Notes under the pieces: model-generated
Databases searched by the model: none
What the model saw: the letters and a program-made list of their open reading frames with translations, nothing else
Told to the model about the DNA's origin: nothing
Shown: positions 17,289 through 25,222 of the stretch, piece after piece
Position numbering within the stretch: position 1 is the first letter of the stretch
How the letters are laid out: the number at the start of each line of letters is the position of its first letter
Translations under genes and position numbers: made by a program
NCBI GenBank assembly: GCA_017307915.1
Contig: JAFKGG010000387.1
Coordinates: forward strand, 1 to 36,928
Length of the DNA stretch: 36,928 nucleotides
DNA from: Burkholderiales bacterium
GTDB lineage: Bacteria > Pseudomonadota > Gammaproteobacteria > Burkholderiales > Burkholderiaceae_E
Direction: 5' to 3'

Positions 17289-18305
17289 ATGTCTTTGTCA
17301 TCCCTATTCGCCAGGGCGCTGGCGGCTACCGCGCTATGCGCGTCGATCGCGCCGGTGGGCGCGCAAACCGACTGGGCCGCCGTCGAGGCGGCCGCCAAGC
17401 GCGAAGGCAAGGTCGTTCTGTACAGCGCGCACGTCGGCGTGCCCTATCACCCGGAAATCGCCAAGATGTTCACGGCGAAATACGGCATCGAGGTCGAGAT
17501 CCTGGAAGCCCGCGCCAGCGAGATCCGCGAACGCATCCGCACCGAACACGCCACCGGCCGCGTCGCGGGCGACGTTTCGTACAACGGCGCCAGCACGACC
17601 TTTCTGATGCAGCAACAGGGTTTGCTGCAAGCGCATCAGGGCGTCCCGAACCGGTCGAAGTTGGACGGCAGCTTCTATCAGTCGGACTACCAATTCCCCG
17701 TCTACATCCAGAGCTACGCCATTCTGGTCAATTCCAAGCTGGTGCCTCCCGATCGGCGGCCCAAGCGCTGGACCGATCTGCTCGACCCGAAATGGCAGGG
17801 CAAGATCATCAGCGACGACCTGCGCGCGCTCGGCGGCGGCGGCGCGATGTTCAGCGTCACCTACAAGAACCTCGGGCGCGATTTCCACGAGAAGCTGGCG
17901 GCGCAGAAGCTGCATTTCACGCGCGCCGTCCGGGAAAGCCCGCGGCGCGTGGCGCGCGGCGAGTTCCAAGTGGCCATTCCGTTCGCCATCCCCGACAGCC
18001 TGCTGCACCAGGGCCTGCCGCTCGAGGTCGTTCTGCCCGAGGAAGGCAATCCCTACATCACCTATGACGTGGCGGTTCTCAAGGGCGCGCCGCACCCGAA
18101 CGCGGCCCGCCTGTTCATGAACTTCTTCCTGACCGACGAAGCGCAGATGGTGTTTCTGCGCTCCGGCCGCGGTTCGCCGGTGAAAGGCATGAACGCAAAG
18201 GCGCCCGAATCGGTGCGCGCGCTGGTCAACGCCAAGCTGATGGGCACGCCCGAGTTCGAAACGATGGAAGATCTGCTGAAGACCGCCAAGGACATCTACA
18301 AATAG
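17289..18305 (+). CDS. Periplasmic binding protein of ferric/organic-anion ABC importer
   Basis: A 338-residue extracellular solute-binding protein of the FbpA/AfuA-like class. Signal peptide MSLSSLFARALAATALCAS is followed by a probable cleavage after PVGA, before QTDW. The mature part starts AAVEAAAKREGKVVLYSAH and includes YNGASTTFLMQQQGLLQ and the WTDLLDPKWQGKIISDD segment typical of the class. ATG 17289 is chosen because GAGGA sits eight bases upstream; an in-frame ATG at 17274 would add MRRFA but has only a weak site. Lack of the clear Tyr-pair iron motif is consistent with an organic ligand, though I cannot exclude iron. Confidence 0.92.
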   Translation: MSLSSLFARALAATALCASIAPVGAQTDWAAVEAAAKREGKVVLYSAHVGVPYHPEIAKMFTAKYGIEVEILEARASEIRERIRTEHATGRVAGDVSYNGASTTFLMQQQGLLQAHQGVPNRSKLDGSFYQSDYQFPVYIQSYAILVNSKLVPPDRRPKRWTDLLDPKWQGKIISDDLRALGGGGAMFSVTYKNLGRDFHEKLAAQKLHFTRAVRESPRRVARGEFQVAIPFAIPDSLLHQGLPLEVVLPEEGNPYITYDVAVLKGAPHPNAARLFMNFFLTDEAQMVFLRSGRGSPVKGMNAKAPESVRALVNAKLMGTPEFETMEDLLKTAKDIYK

Positions 18306-18313
18306 GAGCCGAA

Positions 18314-19459
18314 GTGAGCGCCGTTTCGATTCGGAACATCTCGCGCCGCTTCGGCAGCGCGGCGGCGGTGGCCGGCATCGATCTCGATGTCGAAGAAGGA
18401 CAGTTCGTCACGTTCCTGGGGCCGTCGGGTTGCGGCAAGACGACCACGCTCAGGATGATTGCCGGACTGGAGCGCAATGACAGCGGCACGATCGCCATCG
18501 CCGGCCAGACCGTCAGCGATGCGCAGCGCGGTCTGTTCGTGCCGCCCGAAAAGCGCAACGCCGGCATGGTGTTCCAGTCGTATGCGATCTGGCCTCACAT
18601 GACGGTGTTCGACAACGTCGCCTATCCGCTGCGCGTGCGGCGCATGGCGGGTGCCGAGGTACAGCAGCGCACGCAGGAGGCGCTGCGCACCGTCGAGATG
18701 GGTCCCTATGCCGAACGGTCGGCAACGGCGCTCAGCGGCGGCCAGCAGCAGCGGGTGGCGATCGCGCGCGCCATCGTCTTCGCGCCGAAGGTGCTGCTGC
18801 TCGACGAGCCGCTGTCGAATCTCGATGCCCGCCTGCGCGAGCAGATGCGCTCGGAGTTGCGCGGCTTGCAGCAGCGGCTGGGCATCACCACGGTCTACGT
18901 CACCCATGATCAGGAAGAGGCCATGGCCTTGTCCGACCGGATCATCGTGATGAGCAAGGGCCGGATCCTGCAAGACGCCGATCCCGAATCGGTTTATTTC
19001 CGGCCCTCCACCGTTGAAGTGGCTGCATTCTGCGGCAGCCCCAACATCGTCGCCGGCCGCGTACTGCGCTCGCAAGCCTCGCCCGACGGCATCAGCTATC
19101 TGCAAGTGGCCGGCGCCGGCTGGCAGGGTTGGGCCCGCGCCGGCGCGGCGATCGCCGAAGGCAGCGAGGTCTCGATCGTGGTGCGCCCCGAATACGTCGA
19201 GATCAGCCCGATGACGGCCGACGCACCGGAGCGCAGCGACGAGCGGCCAGGCATCCAATGGCAAGGACAGGTCGTGGAGAACATGTTCCGCGGCTTTCGG
19301 CGAACGCTGCGCGTGGACTGCGGCGCCACCCGGATCCTGGTCGACATGCCCGCGGACCTCGACGTGGCCAAGGGACAGAAGGTGCGCCTGTCGGTGCCGG
19401 CCGAGCGCACGTGGATACTCAAAGAGCCGACCGCGAACGAGCCGGCAGCGAGGATCTAG
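18314..19459 (+). CDS. ABC importer ATP-binding protein
   Basis: A 381-residue ATPase of the PotA/FbpC/MalK class. Walker A GPSGCGKTT is at residues 36-44, Q-loop QSYAIWPHMTV near 88, signature LSGGQQQR at 140-147, Walker B LLLDEP at 161-166 and switch-His segment VTHDQEEAMALSDR. The C-terminal third is a TOBE-type regulatory domain. It starts with GTG at 18314; AGGAG overlapping the previous stop serves as ribosome site. With the fused permease and binding protein it completes the importer. The following gene begins one base after its stop. Confidence 0.94.
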   Translation: MSAVSIRNISRRFGSAAAVAGIDLDVEEGQFVTFLGPSGCGKTTTLRMIAGLERNDSGTIAIAGQTVSDAQRGLFVPPEKRNAGMVFQSYAIWPHMTVFDNVAYPLRVRRMAGAEVQQRTQEALRTVEMGPYAERSATALSGGQQQRVAIARAIVFAPKVLLLDEPLSNLDARLREQMRSELRGLQQRLGITTVYVTHDQEEAMALSDRIIVMSKGRILQDADPESVYFRPSTVEVAAFCGSPNIVAGRVLRSQASPDGISYLQVAGAGWQGWARAGAAIAEGSEVSIVVRPEYVEISPMTADAPERSDERPGIQWQGQVVENMFRGFRRTLRVDCGATRILVDMPADLDVAKGQKVRLSVPAERTWILKEPTANEPAARI

Positions 19460-20587
19460 ATGCGCATCGAACGCATACGAGCAAGTCTGCTGCAACTGCC
19501 CGCCACGGCGCCGGCCCCGGCACGCCGTCATCTGTTCGTCGAGGTGTTCGACAGCGACGGCGCCGCGGGCATGTCGATCAGCGAATGGGATAGTGCCGCG
19601 GCTCCCGGCAGCTTCGTCGACGAGTGTCTGGCCCCGGCCGTGATCGGGCGTGACGCGGCAGCGGTCGTGCTGCGCTGGCACGACATGCAGGCCGCGCTGG
19701 CGGCGCGCAAGTCGGCAGCCGACGCCACCGGCGTCGCGGTGTTGGCCGCAATCGACGCGGCCTTATGGGATCTGCACGGCAAGCGAATGGGGGCGCCGCT
19801 GTTCCGTCTGTGGGGTGAGCACCGGACGGCGCTCGATGCCGTGGCAACCGGGCTTGCCATGGACGAATCCGGCGGTGATCCCTGGGGCGCCCCGCGTCCA
19901 GCCGATATCCCCGGCACTGACGAAAACATAGCGAGCTCGATCGACGCAGCGCGCCGCGCCGGCTTCGGCGGCATCGTGCTCACCGTGGCCCGCGGGCGCT
20001 CGCCGGGCAGTGCTGCCCAGGCCCTGCACGCAGCTCGGTCCCATGCCGGTGACGAGTTCGCTCTGTGCGTCGATGGCGGTTCGCAATGGGTCGACGACGA
20101 CGCGCTGGCGTTCGCGCAACGGGCCGTCGGCGCCACACCGGCTTGGTTTTCCAACCCGTGCCGCGCCGCCACGCCTGAAGCGTTGGCGCGGATTCGCGGC
20201 AACAGCGGCATTGCGCTGGCCGCCGCGCCGCCGGCCTTCGGCGACGCAGCGCTGGTCTCGTTGCTGGCTGCCCAGGCGGTCGAAGTGTGCCGGCTTGCCT
20301 CGCGGCGCTGCGGTGGACCCACGGCCTGGCTGCGTGCCGCACGCCAGGCCGCTTGCTTCGGCGTCGGCATCGCCCACCCCGGCGATCCGCTGCTGGCGGC
20401 GCATCTACTTGCCGCCGTCGGCAACGGTGCCAACTTGGAGCTATCGGTGCATTCGCTGACCGCGCTGGCGCCGGTTGCCCACGTCGGGCATCGATTGCGG
20501 GATGGCCGGCTCGAACTCGATGCAGCGCCGGGCTGGGGGATTCGGGTGGATGCGGAGGCGGTGCGGCGTTACGCTAGCTCGTCCTAG
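19460..20587 (+). CDS. Enolase-superfamily protein with degenerate catalytic site (probable pseudoenzyme)
   Basis: A 375-residue protein with the MR/MLE layout: N-terminal capping domain (MRIERIRASLLQLP), the AAIDAALWDLHGKRMGAPLFRLWG helix, a barrel, and a C-terminal GWGIRVD end. The expected catalytic positions are mostly lost. The KxK strand reads GGIVLTVARG with no Lys pair; the first metal ligand Asp is kept (VDGGSQW, D205); the EEP motif is FSNPC (231-233); and the GE motif is LAAAPPA. A His is present in IAHPGDP. It therefore cannot bind Mg in the usual way and may be a binding or regulatory protein, or a partner of the enzyme at 14297. It is the last gene of the operon. Its TAG shares CTAG with the converging gene's stop. 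Confidence 0.85.
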   Translation: MRIERIRASLLQLPATAPAPARRHLFVEVFDSDGAAGMSISEWDSAAAPGSFVDECLAPAVIGRDAAAVVLRWHDMQAALAARKSAADATGVAVLAAIDAALWDLHGKRMGAPLFRLWGEHRTALDAVATGLAMDESGGDPWGAPRPADIPGTDENIASSIDAARRAGFGGIVLTVARGRSPGSAAQALHAARSHAGDEFALCVDGGSQWVDDDALAFAQRAVGATPAWFSNPCRAATPEALARIRGNSGIALAAAPPAFGDAALVSLLAAQAVEVCRLASRRCGGPTAWLRAARQAACFGVGIAHPGDPLLAAHLLAAVGNGANLELSVHSLTALAPVAHVGHRLRDGRLELDAAPGWGIRVDAEAVRRYASSS

Positions 20588-21045
20588 GGGCTGCGAACAA
20601 TGGATTTGGCCAACTGCTGAGCCAACTCATCCGCATGGACATCAATGGCCCTACTGACCAGAACCATATTGAATTGATGCGCGCCGGAAGGGGAAACGTG
20701 TGCTCCCTCCAGCACTTTGGCAACTTTTTGCACATCGGAGCGAGCACGTCGATCGATAGACTTGGCCTCGACGATTATTCGATACAGGCGCCCGCTCTTG
20801 GTGCCAACTTCGACTTCGAGGTCCGCGATGCGATTGCGAGAGGTACGCTCGTCCCCACCCAGGTATCTCAGTTCCACGGCATACGCTGGGTCAGCCAGAT
20901 CGCCTTCATCTATTCGAAGCGCCATGGGTACGTCGTAAGGAGACGGAGATGATTCGATGCCTTCCGGGCCGCTGGTCACACCCGTTGGTCCAACGACCTC
21001 CGAGGGGCTGACATTGATCCACGGGCCATAAGCCTGGGCAGTCAT
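20584..21045 (-). CDS. Unknown small soluble protein coupled to a GAF-like membrane protein
   Basis: I do not recognise the family. It has 153 residues, no signal peptide or membrane segment, and a Pro/Ser/Gly-rich N-terminus (residues 10-40). The core (41-100) is rich in beta-strand pattern: DVPMALRIDE, YAVELRYLGGDE, ADLEVEVGTKSGRLYRIIVEAKSID. D75 and E93-A-K95 fit the spacing of a PD-(D/E)xK nuclease site, but the same strands would suit a plain beta domain, so nuclease function is only a possibility. A helical C-terminus follows. It starts at an ATG overlapping the upstream gene's stop (ATGA), so the two are co-translated. GC is lower than in the flanking operons. Confidence 0.75.
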   Translation of the reverse strand: MTAQAYGPWINVSPSEVVGPTGVTSGPEGIESSPSPYDVPMALRIDEGDLADPAYAVELRYLGGDERTSRNRIADLEVEVGTKSGRLYRIIVEAKSIDRRARSDVQKVAKVLEGAHVSPSGAHQFNMVLVSRAIDVHADELAQQLAKSIVRSP

Positions 21046-21854
21046 ACGCGAACCCTCTCCAACAACTTGCTGATGGTGAACGAGAACATCCTGGTAAGAG
21101 GCCCCTGCCCATCGGGATCGACACCAAATGGAGCAGGCTCCCTGCTATCGAGCACTATGACACCCCATAGCGCATTGTCAACTTCAACTGGGATGCCTCG
21201 AAGCGCGCGAGGCAATTCTTCATTTTGCTCCAACCTGCCCCGTAACCACGCCATCGAAATTTTCGTCTTGTGGCTATAACTTGTCATCTCGCCTTCGGGT
21301 GAAGCACTGGAGAGATCCGGCAAGTTGATGATCGTATTGATACTACGAGTACGCCATGTAAGGCCGGCAAAGCCCTCCGCCCTCGCTGCTTTGTCGGGAG
21401 CCAGGAAACGCGATCTGACTCTCTGGGTGGCATGCCCCGAGCGGGCAACAGGCACGAGCCAACCTGACCACGGATGCCGATCCATTCGCCACGGCAAAGT
21501 ACGCCACAAGGCGAATTTTTGATGGACAAAGAGAGTGGCACGATGCTCATCCTTACCGCCGCCCAAAGCGCCGAACATCTGATCGCAGAACTGGGTAAGA
21601 ACTGATTGAATGACACTCAACAGCCAATTCGTCCTCAATTTATTGGAAAAGTGGTTTGCTACCCAGGCAATACCCGGTAACACCACCAACACCCAGGAAT
21701 ACTGGTCGAAAAAGCGCGCGATCGTGCCGACAATGCTGGAGCTCAGCGGCTCTGCCGATGCGAAACGCAGCAGATAGGCTCCAATGGCTGCAATTGCCAA
21801 TGACAGAACGTGTATCGATTTTAGAATGATGCTCAAGATAGGATGCCGAGACAC
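21042..21854 (-). CDS. Two-helix membrane protein with GAF-like cytoplasmic domain
   Basis: A 270-residue protein. Transmembrane helix 1 spans about 12-31 (SIHVLSLAIAAIGAYLLRF) and helix 2 about 53-68 (SWVLVVLPGIAWVANH). Residues from about 105 onward have the rhythm of a GAF sensor domain: FAGLTWRTRSINTI, SMAWLRGRLEQNEELPRALRGIPVEVD, then ALWGVIVLDSREP and a final helix ISKLLERVRV. It starts with GTG at 21854, preceded on its strand by a strong GAGGGG site. It is the first gene of a two-gene unit. The layout (membrane anchor, ligand-sensing domain, coupled soluble partner, lower GC, placed between catabolic operons) is reminiscent of conflict-system effectors, but that is inference; no cyclase or nucleotide synthase is visible nearby. 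Confidence 0.8.
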   Translation of the reverse strand: MSRHPILSIILKSIHVLSLAIAAIGAYLLRFASAEPLSSSIVGTIARFFDQYSWVLVVLPGIAWVANHFSNKLRTNWLLSVIQSVLTQFCDQMFGALGGGKDEHRATLFVHQKFALWRTLPWRMDRHPWSGWLVPVARSGHATQRVRSRFLAPDKAARAEGFAGLTWRTRSINTIINLPDLSSASPEGEMTSYSHKTKISMAWLRGRLEQNEELPRALRGIPVEVDNALWGVIVLDSREPAPFGVDPDGQGPLTRMFSFTISKLLERVRV

Positions 21855-22111
21855 GCTTTCCCCTCATTGCTCTTTTTCAGAATCTTACGTCCTGGCTACG
21901 CACCTCGCGCCTACACTAGCCATATGTCCTAGGCCACGAATCGCTTCCCCTTTTTCTCCGCCGGCCTCTCCCGTGCCGAGCCCGTCGTCGCCAACATCCC
22001 CTCAGCGGCAAACCATCGAAATTCGAGATAGAACATATCTCCAAAAGGAATAACACCCACCGCGCTTATCTCTACACTCCGTGCCAAACCTCGCATCACG
22101 GAGACTCCTTC
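21855..22111. other. Divergent intergenic region between GAF unit and tctC
   Basis: This 257-base stretch without a convincing gene holds the start regions of both flanking units. AT-richer sequence near 21840-21900 belongs to the minus-strand gene's leader. Before tctC, ACGGAG at 22098-22103 is the ribosome site. I found no confident promoter boxes, repeats or attachment-site duplication. Confidence 0.5.
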
Positions 22112-23113
22112 ATGCTCAACGTCCCCAAGGCATTGCGCCTGCTTTGCGGCCTCGCCGTCGTCGCAGCCAGCCTCTTGTTCGTATCGCAGGCCTATGCCCA
22201 GCCCGACAACTATCCGTCGCGTCCGGTCCGCCTGGTGGTCGGCTATGCACCGGGCGGCCCCACCGACATCCTGGCCCGGCAGGTCGGCACCGAGCTGGCC
22301 AAGGTGCTGGGCCAGACGGTGGTGATCGAGAACAAGGCCGGCGCCAACGGCAACATCGGCGGCAGCGAGGTGGTCAATGCCAAGCCTGATGGCTATACGC
22401 TGCTGATGGGCGATCTGACGCTGGCCACCAACCCCAGCCTGATGAAGAACATGCCCTTCGATCCGCTGAAGGATCTGAAGGCCGTCGCTTCGCTGGCGGT
22501 GGCGCCGCTGGCCTTGGTGGTGCACCCGTCGGTGACGGCGCGCACGCTGCCCGAGCTGCTCGAATACGCACGTAACAATCCCGGCAAGCTGAGCAATGGC
22601 ACGGCCGGCAACGGCAACCTCACGCACCTGGCAGGCGAAGTGCTGAAGACGACCGCCGGCGTCGACATCCAGCAGGTTCCCTATCGCGGCTCGGGCCCCG
22701 CGCTGACGGATCTGGTGAGCGGCCAGATCTCGATGGTCATCACCGGCCTGAGCAGCACGGTCGGCTACATCAAGGAAGCGCGCGTGCGGCCGCTAGCCAT
22801 CACCGGCAAGAAGCGCACGCCGCTGTTCCCCGACATTCCGACCTTCTCGGAAGCGCTGGGCAAACCGATGCCCGAGCTGGAGCTGGGTTCGTGGTGGGGC
22901 CTGTTCGCGCCAGCCGGCACGCCGGATGCGATCGTGCAGAAGATCAACGCCGCAGCCAACGCGGCGCTGAAGAACCCCGAGTTCCACGAGCGTCTGGCCA
23001 AGATGAACATCATGCCCGACACTGGCACGCCGCAGTACATGGACGCCCGGCTCAGGTCTGAATATGATGCCTGGACCAAAGTGATTCGCCGGGCGGGCAT
23101 CCAGGCCGAGTGA
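22112..23113 (+). CDS. Bug/TctC-family periplasmic solute receptor
   Basis: A 333-residue tripartite-tricarboxylate-transporter receptor, the family hugely expanded in Burkholderiales. Signal peptide LRLLCGLAVVAASLLFVSQAYA is cleaved before QPDNYPSRP. Family blocks include RLVVGYAPGGPTDILAR, NKAGANGNIGG, PDGYTLLMGD, PYRGSGPALTDL and the LFPDIPTFSE segment. The membrane components TctA/TctB are absent nearby, which is common because receptors share them in trans. With the aromatic genes downstream it probably binds an aromatic or dicarboxylic acid feeding that pathway. The LysR gene begins right after or overlapping the stop. Confidence 0.93.
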   Translation: MLNVPKALRLLCGLAVVAASLLFVSQAYAQPDNYPSRPVRLVVGYAPGGPTDILARQVGTELAKVLGQTVVIENKAGANGNIGGSEVVNAKPDGYTLLMGDLTLATNPSLMKNMPFDPLKDLKAVASLAVAPLALVVHPSVTARTLPELLEYARNNPGKLSNGTAGNGNLTHLAGEVLKTTAGVDIQQVPYRGSGPALTDLVSGQISMVITGLSSTVGYIKEARVRPLAITGKKRTPLFPDIPTFSEALGKPMPELELGSWWGLFAPAGTPDAIVQKINAAANAALKNPEFHERLAKMNIMPDTGTPQYMDARLRSEYDAWTKVIRRAGIQAE

Positions 23114-23175
23114 ACGGGCGCGGCCATACCAGCGCCGGCGTCGAGACCGGATCCTCACCCGGCGCGGGATCCGGC

Positions 23176-24135
23176 ATGTCTCTCGACGACATTCAGGCCT
23201 TCTTGATCGTTGCCAAGACGAAGAGCTTTTCCGCGGCCGCACTCAGGCTGCGCGTGGCGCAGTCTTCGCTGTCCAAACGAGTGCAGCGGCTGGAACAGCA
23301 TTTTGGCACCCCGCTGTTCATCCGCCATGGCCGCGGCGTCAGCCTGACCGAAGCCGGCACGGTGCTGCTGGCTCGCTCCGAGCAGCTGCTGCAAGACATC
23401 GAAGACATCGAGCATGACGTGCGCGGTCTGGTCACCGAGCCCGCCGGCCTGGTGCGCATCGCCATGCCGCCGGCCACCAGCCCGGTGCTGGCGCCGATGG
23501 TGTTTGCACGCTGCGTGACCGACCATCCGAAGGTCACGTTGCAGTTGCGCGAGAGCACGTCCGACATCATCCATCAGTGGCTCAATGCCGGCGAAGTCGA
23601 CATCGCGCTGATGTACAACCCCGAGCCTGGTCCCGACATCGAAATTCACCCACTGGTCACCGAGCCGCTGTTCCTGCTGGCCCCGGCCACGCCGAAGGCA
23701 CGGGCACTGGCGCGCCTGGACCTGCCCAAGGCATGCGCCATCGACGATCTGGCTCGGTTGCCATTGATATTGCCGCGTTCGCCGCACAGCATTCGCGTGC
23801 TGGTGGAACGGCTGTGCGCGGGCAACAACATCCAGCCCAACGTGCTGTTCGAGAGCGACAGCATCCGCTCGACCAAGGGCATCGTCGAGATCGGCATCGG
23901 CTGCACGATCTTCAGCAGAAGTTCGCTGGCCACCGAGATCGCCGAGGGCCGGCTGCAGGCGATCCCCTTCAAGTCGCCGCTGCTGGCATGGACGCTGTGC
24001 GTGGTGCATCCGCGCCGCGACAATCTTTCGCTGGCGGTGCGCAGCGTCAAGCGCATCATCATCGACCGCGCGATGGCGCTGCATCGTTCGGGCTTCTGGC
24101 GCGGTGGGCGCATTCATCCCGAGGTCCCAGCCTAG
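23176..24135 (+). CDS. LysR-family regulator of gentisate-type cluster
   Basis: A LysR-type regulator with an N-terminal helix-turn-helix SLDDIQAFLIVAKTKSFSAAALRLRVAQSSLSKRVQRLEQHFG and an effector-binding domain beginning near VRIAMPPATSPVLAP. ATG 23176 gives 319 residues and starts two residues before conserved sequence. A GTG at 23110, overlapping the tctC stop as GTGA, would add 22 poorly conserved Gly/Ser-rich residues and is the alternative. It stands on the same strand between the receptor and the aromatic genes and probably activates the FAH-dioxygenase-monooxygenase operon in response to the substrate or gentisate. Confidence 0.92.
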   Translation: MSLDDIQAFLIVAKTKSFSAAALRLRVAQSSLSKRVQRLEQHFGTPLFIRHGRGVSLTEAGTVLLARSEQLLQDIEDIEHDVRGLVTEPAGLVRIAMPPATSPVLAPMVFARCVTDHPKVTLQLRESTSDIIHQWLNAGEVDIALMYNPEPGPDIEIHPLVTEPLFLLAPATPKARALARLDLPKACAIDDLARLPLILPRSPHSIRVLVERLCAGNNIQPNVLFESDSIRSTKGIVEIGIGCTIFSRSSLATEIAEGRLQAIPFKSPLLAWTLCVVHPRRDNLSLAVRSVKRIIIDRAMALHRSGFWRGGRIHPEVPA

Positions 24136-24218
24136 CAAGCGCGGCACGCCTTTCCTCACGCATCGGCGCACGCCGCTGCACGGGCGTCCGGCATTTTCAC
24201 GGTCGATCTGCTGCAAAC

Positions 24219-24237
24219 CGAGATAACAACCATCTCG
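24219..24237. promoter_or_regulatory. Inverted repeat upstream of the aromatic operon, candidate LysR site
   Basis: Arms CGAGAT (24219-24224) and ATCTCG (24232-24237) are separated by seven bases, 78 bases before the first structural gene. Dyad symmetry, spacing and distance suit a LysR recognition site. The rest of the 179-base gap shows an AT-rich patch near 24263-24273 that may be part of the promoter. Confidence 0.45.
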
Positions 24238-24314
24238 CTTCTTGTCGGCTCGCGCAGATCGGAATTGATTAAATCCGCCTAGTCGGCAAACAACGCACGA
24301 GAACTTTCACGCTC

Positions 24315-25199
24315 ATGAAAATCCTTCGATTCAACCAAGGCCGGCTGGGCATCAGCGACGGCATCAAAGTGGTCGACGTCAGCCATCTGTTCGGGGTCAC
24401 GCCCGACGCCTGGCCGCCGGTCGGCATCAACCGGTTGATCCGCGACTTCGGCGCGCATCGCGCGCAGTTCGAAGCGCTGCTCAAGAGCGAGCCCGGCGTA
24501 CCGCTGGCCAGCGTGCACCTGGAAACGCCGGTGCCCTGGCCGAACAAGCTGATGGCATATCCGGTCAACTATCACGATCACGCCAAGGAAATGGCCAGCA
24601 AGGGCCTGGCCAACGTGCAAGGCTACTTCCTGAAAGCCAACTCGTCGCTGAGCGGCCCGCAAGACGATATCGAGCTGCCGGCACTGGCCGGCCGCGAAGT
24701 GCACCACGAGTGCGAGATCGCGCTGATCATCGGCAAGGAAGGCCGGCAGATCCTGCCCGAGCAGGCGCTCGATTACGTGTTCGGCTATGCCTGCCTGCTC
24801 GACATGACGATCCGCGGCAAGGAAGAGCGCGTATTTCGCAAGTCATACGACACGTTCACGCCGGTCGGCCCGTGGATCGTCACCGCCGATGAAATCGCCG
24901 ACCCCGGCAACATCGACATGAAGCTGTGGGTCAACGACGAACTGCGCCAGCAAGCCAATACGCGCGACCTGATCGTCGACATCCGCAACATGGTGTCGAT
25001 CGCGTCGTCGGCCTCCACGCTGTACCCCGGCGACGTGATCGCCACCGGCACGCCGGCCGGCGTCGACAAGGTGCTGCCGGGCGACGTGGTGACGATCGAG
25101 GTGGCCAACGTCGGCCGCATGTCGCTGCCGGTGGTGCAAGGCAGCCGCGGCGCCAACATCGTGTTCGAGAAGCCGTACGAGTTCGTGCGCGCCAGCTAA
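24315..25199 (+). CDS. Fumarylacetoacetate hydrolase-family C-C hydrolase (fumaryl/maleylpyruvate hydrolase-like)
   Basis: A 294-residue FAH-family enzyme, which hydrolyses C-C bonds of acylpyruvates with a divalent metal. The N-terminal part (1-70) is the lid-like domain. The catalytic core has PVNYHDHAKEM (84-93), the metal-ligand segment VHHECEIALIIG (E132, E134) and LLDMT (D163), and ends with the family's GDVIATGTPAGVD. In the gentisate pathway this enzyme class splits fumarylpyruvate or maleylpyruvate to pyruvate and fumarate or malate. It is the first of three closely spaced genes (23- and 2-base gaps), and the neighbouring gentisate dioxygenase-like gene supports that role. Confidence 0.93.
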   Translation: MKILRFNQGRLGISDGIKVVDVSHLFGVTPDAWPPVGINRLIRDFGAHRAQFEALLKSEPGVPLASVHLETPVPWPNKLMAYPVNYHDHAKEMASKGLANVQGYFLKANSSLSGPQDDIELPALAGREVHHECEIALIIGKEGRQILPEQALDYVFGYACLLDMTIRGKEERVFRKSYDTFTPVGPWIVTADEIADPGNIDMKLWVNDELRQQANTRDLIVDIRNMVSIASSASTLYPGDVIATGTPAGVDKVLPGDVVTIEVANVGRMSLPVVQGSRGANIVFEKPYEFVRAS

Positions 25200-25222
25200 G
25201 CCCTCACATCAGGAGAACGTTC

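Noticed and set aside
20635-20952. A plus-strand frame opposite the small minus-strand gene
   Set aside because: The minus-strand frame is coupled by ATGA to its neighbour and has a more protein-like composition.
23155-24216. A 353-codon minus-strand frame opposite the LysR gene
   Set aside because: Antisense shadow; the plus strand has a textbook LysR helix-turn-helix.
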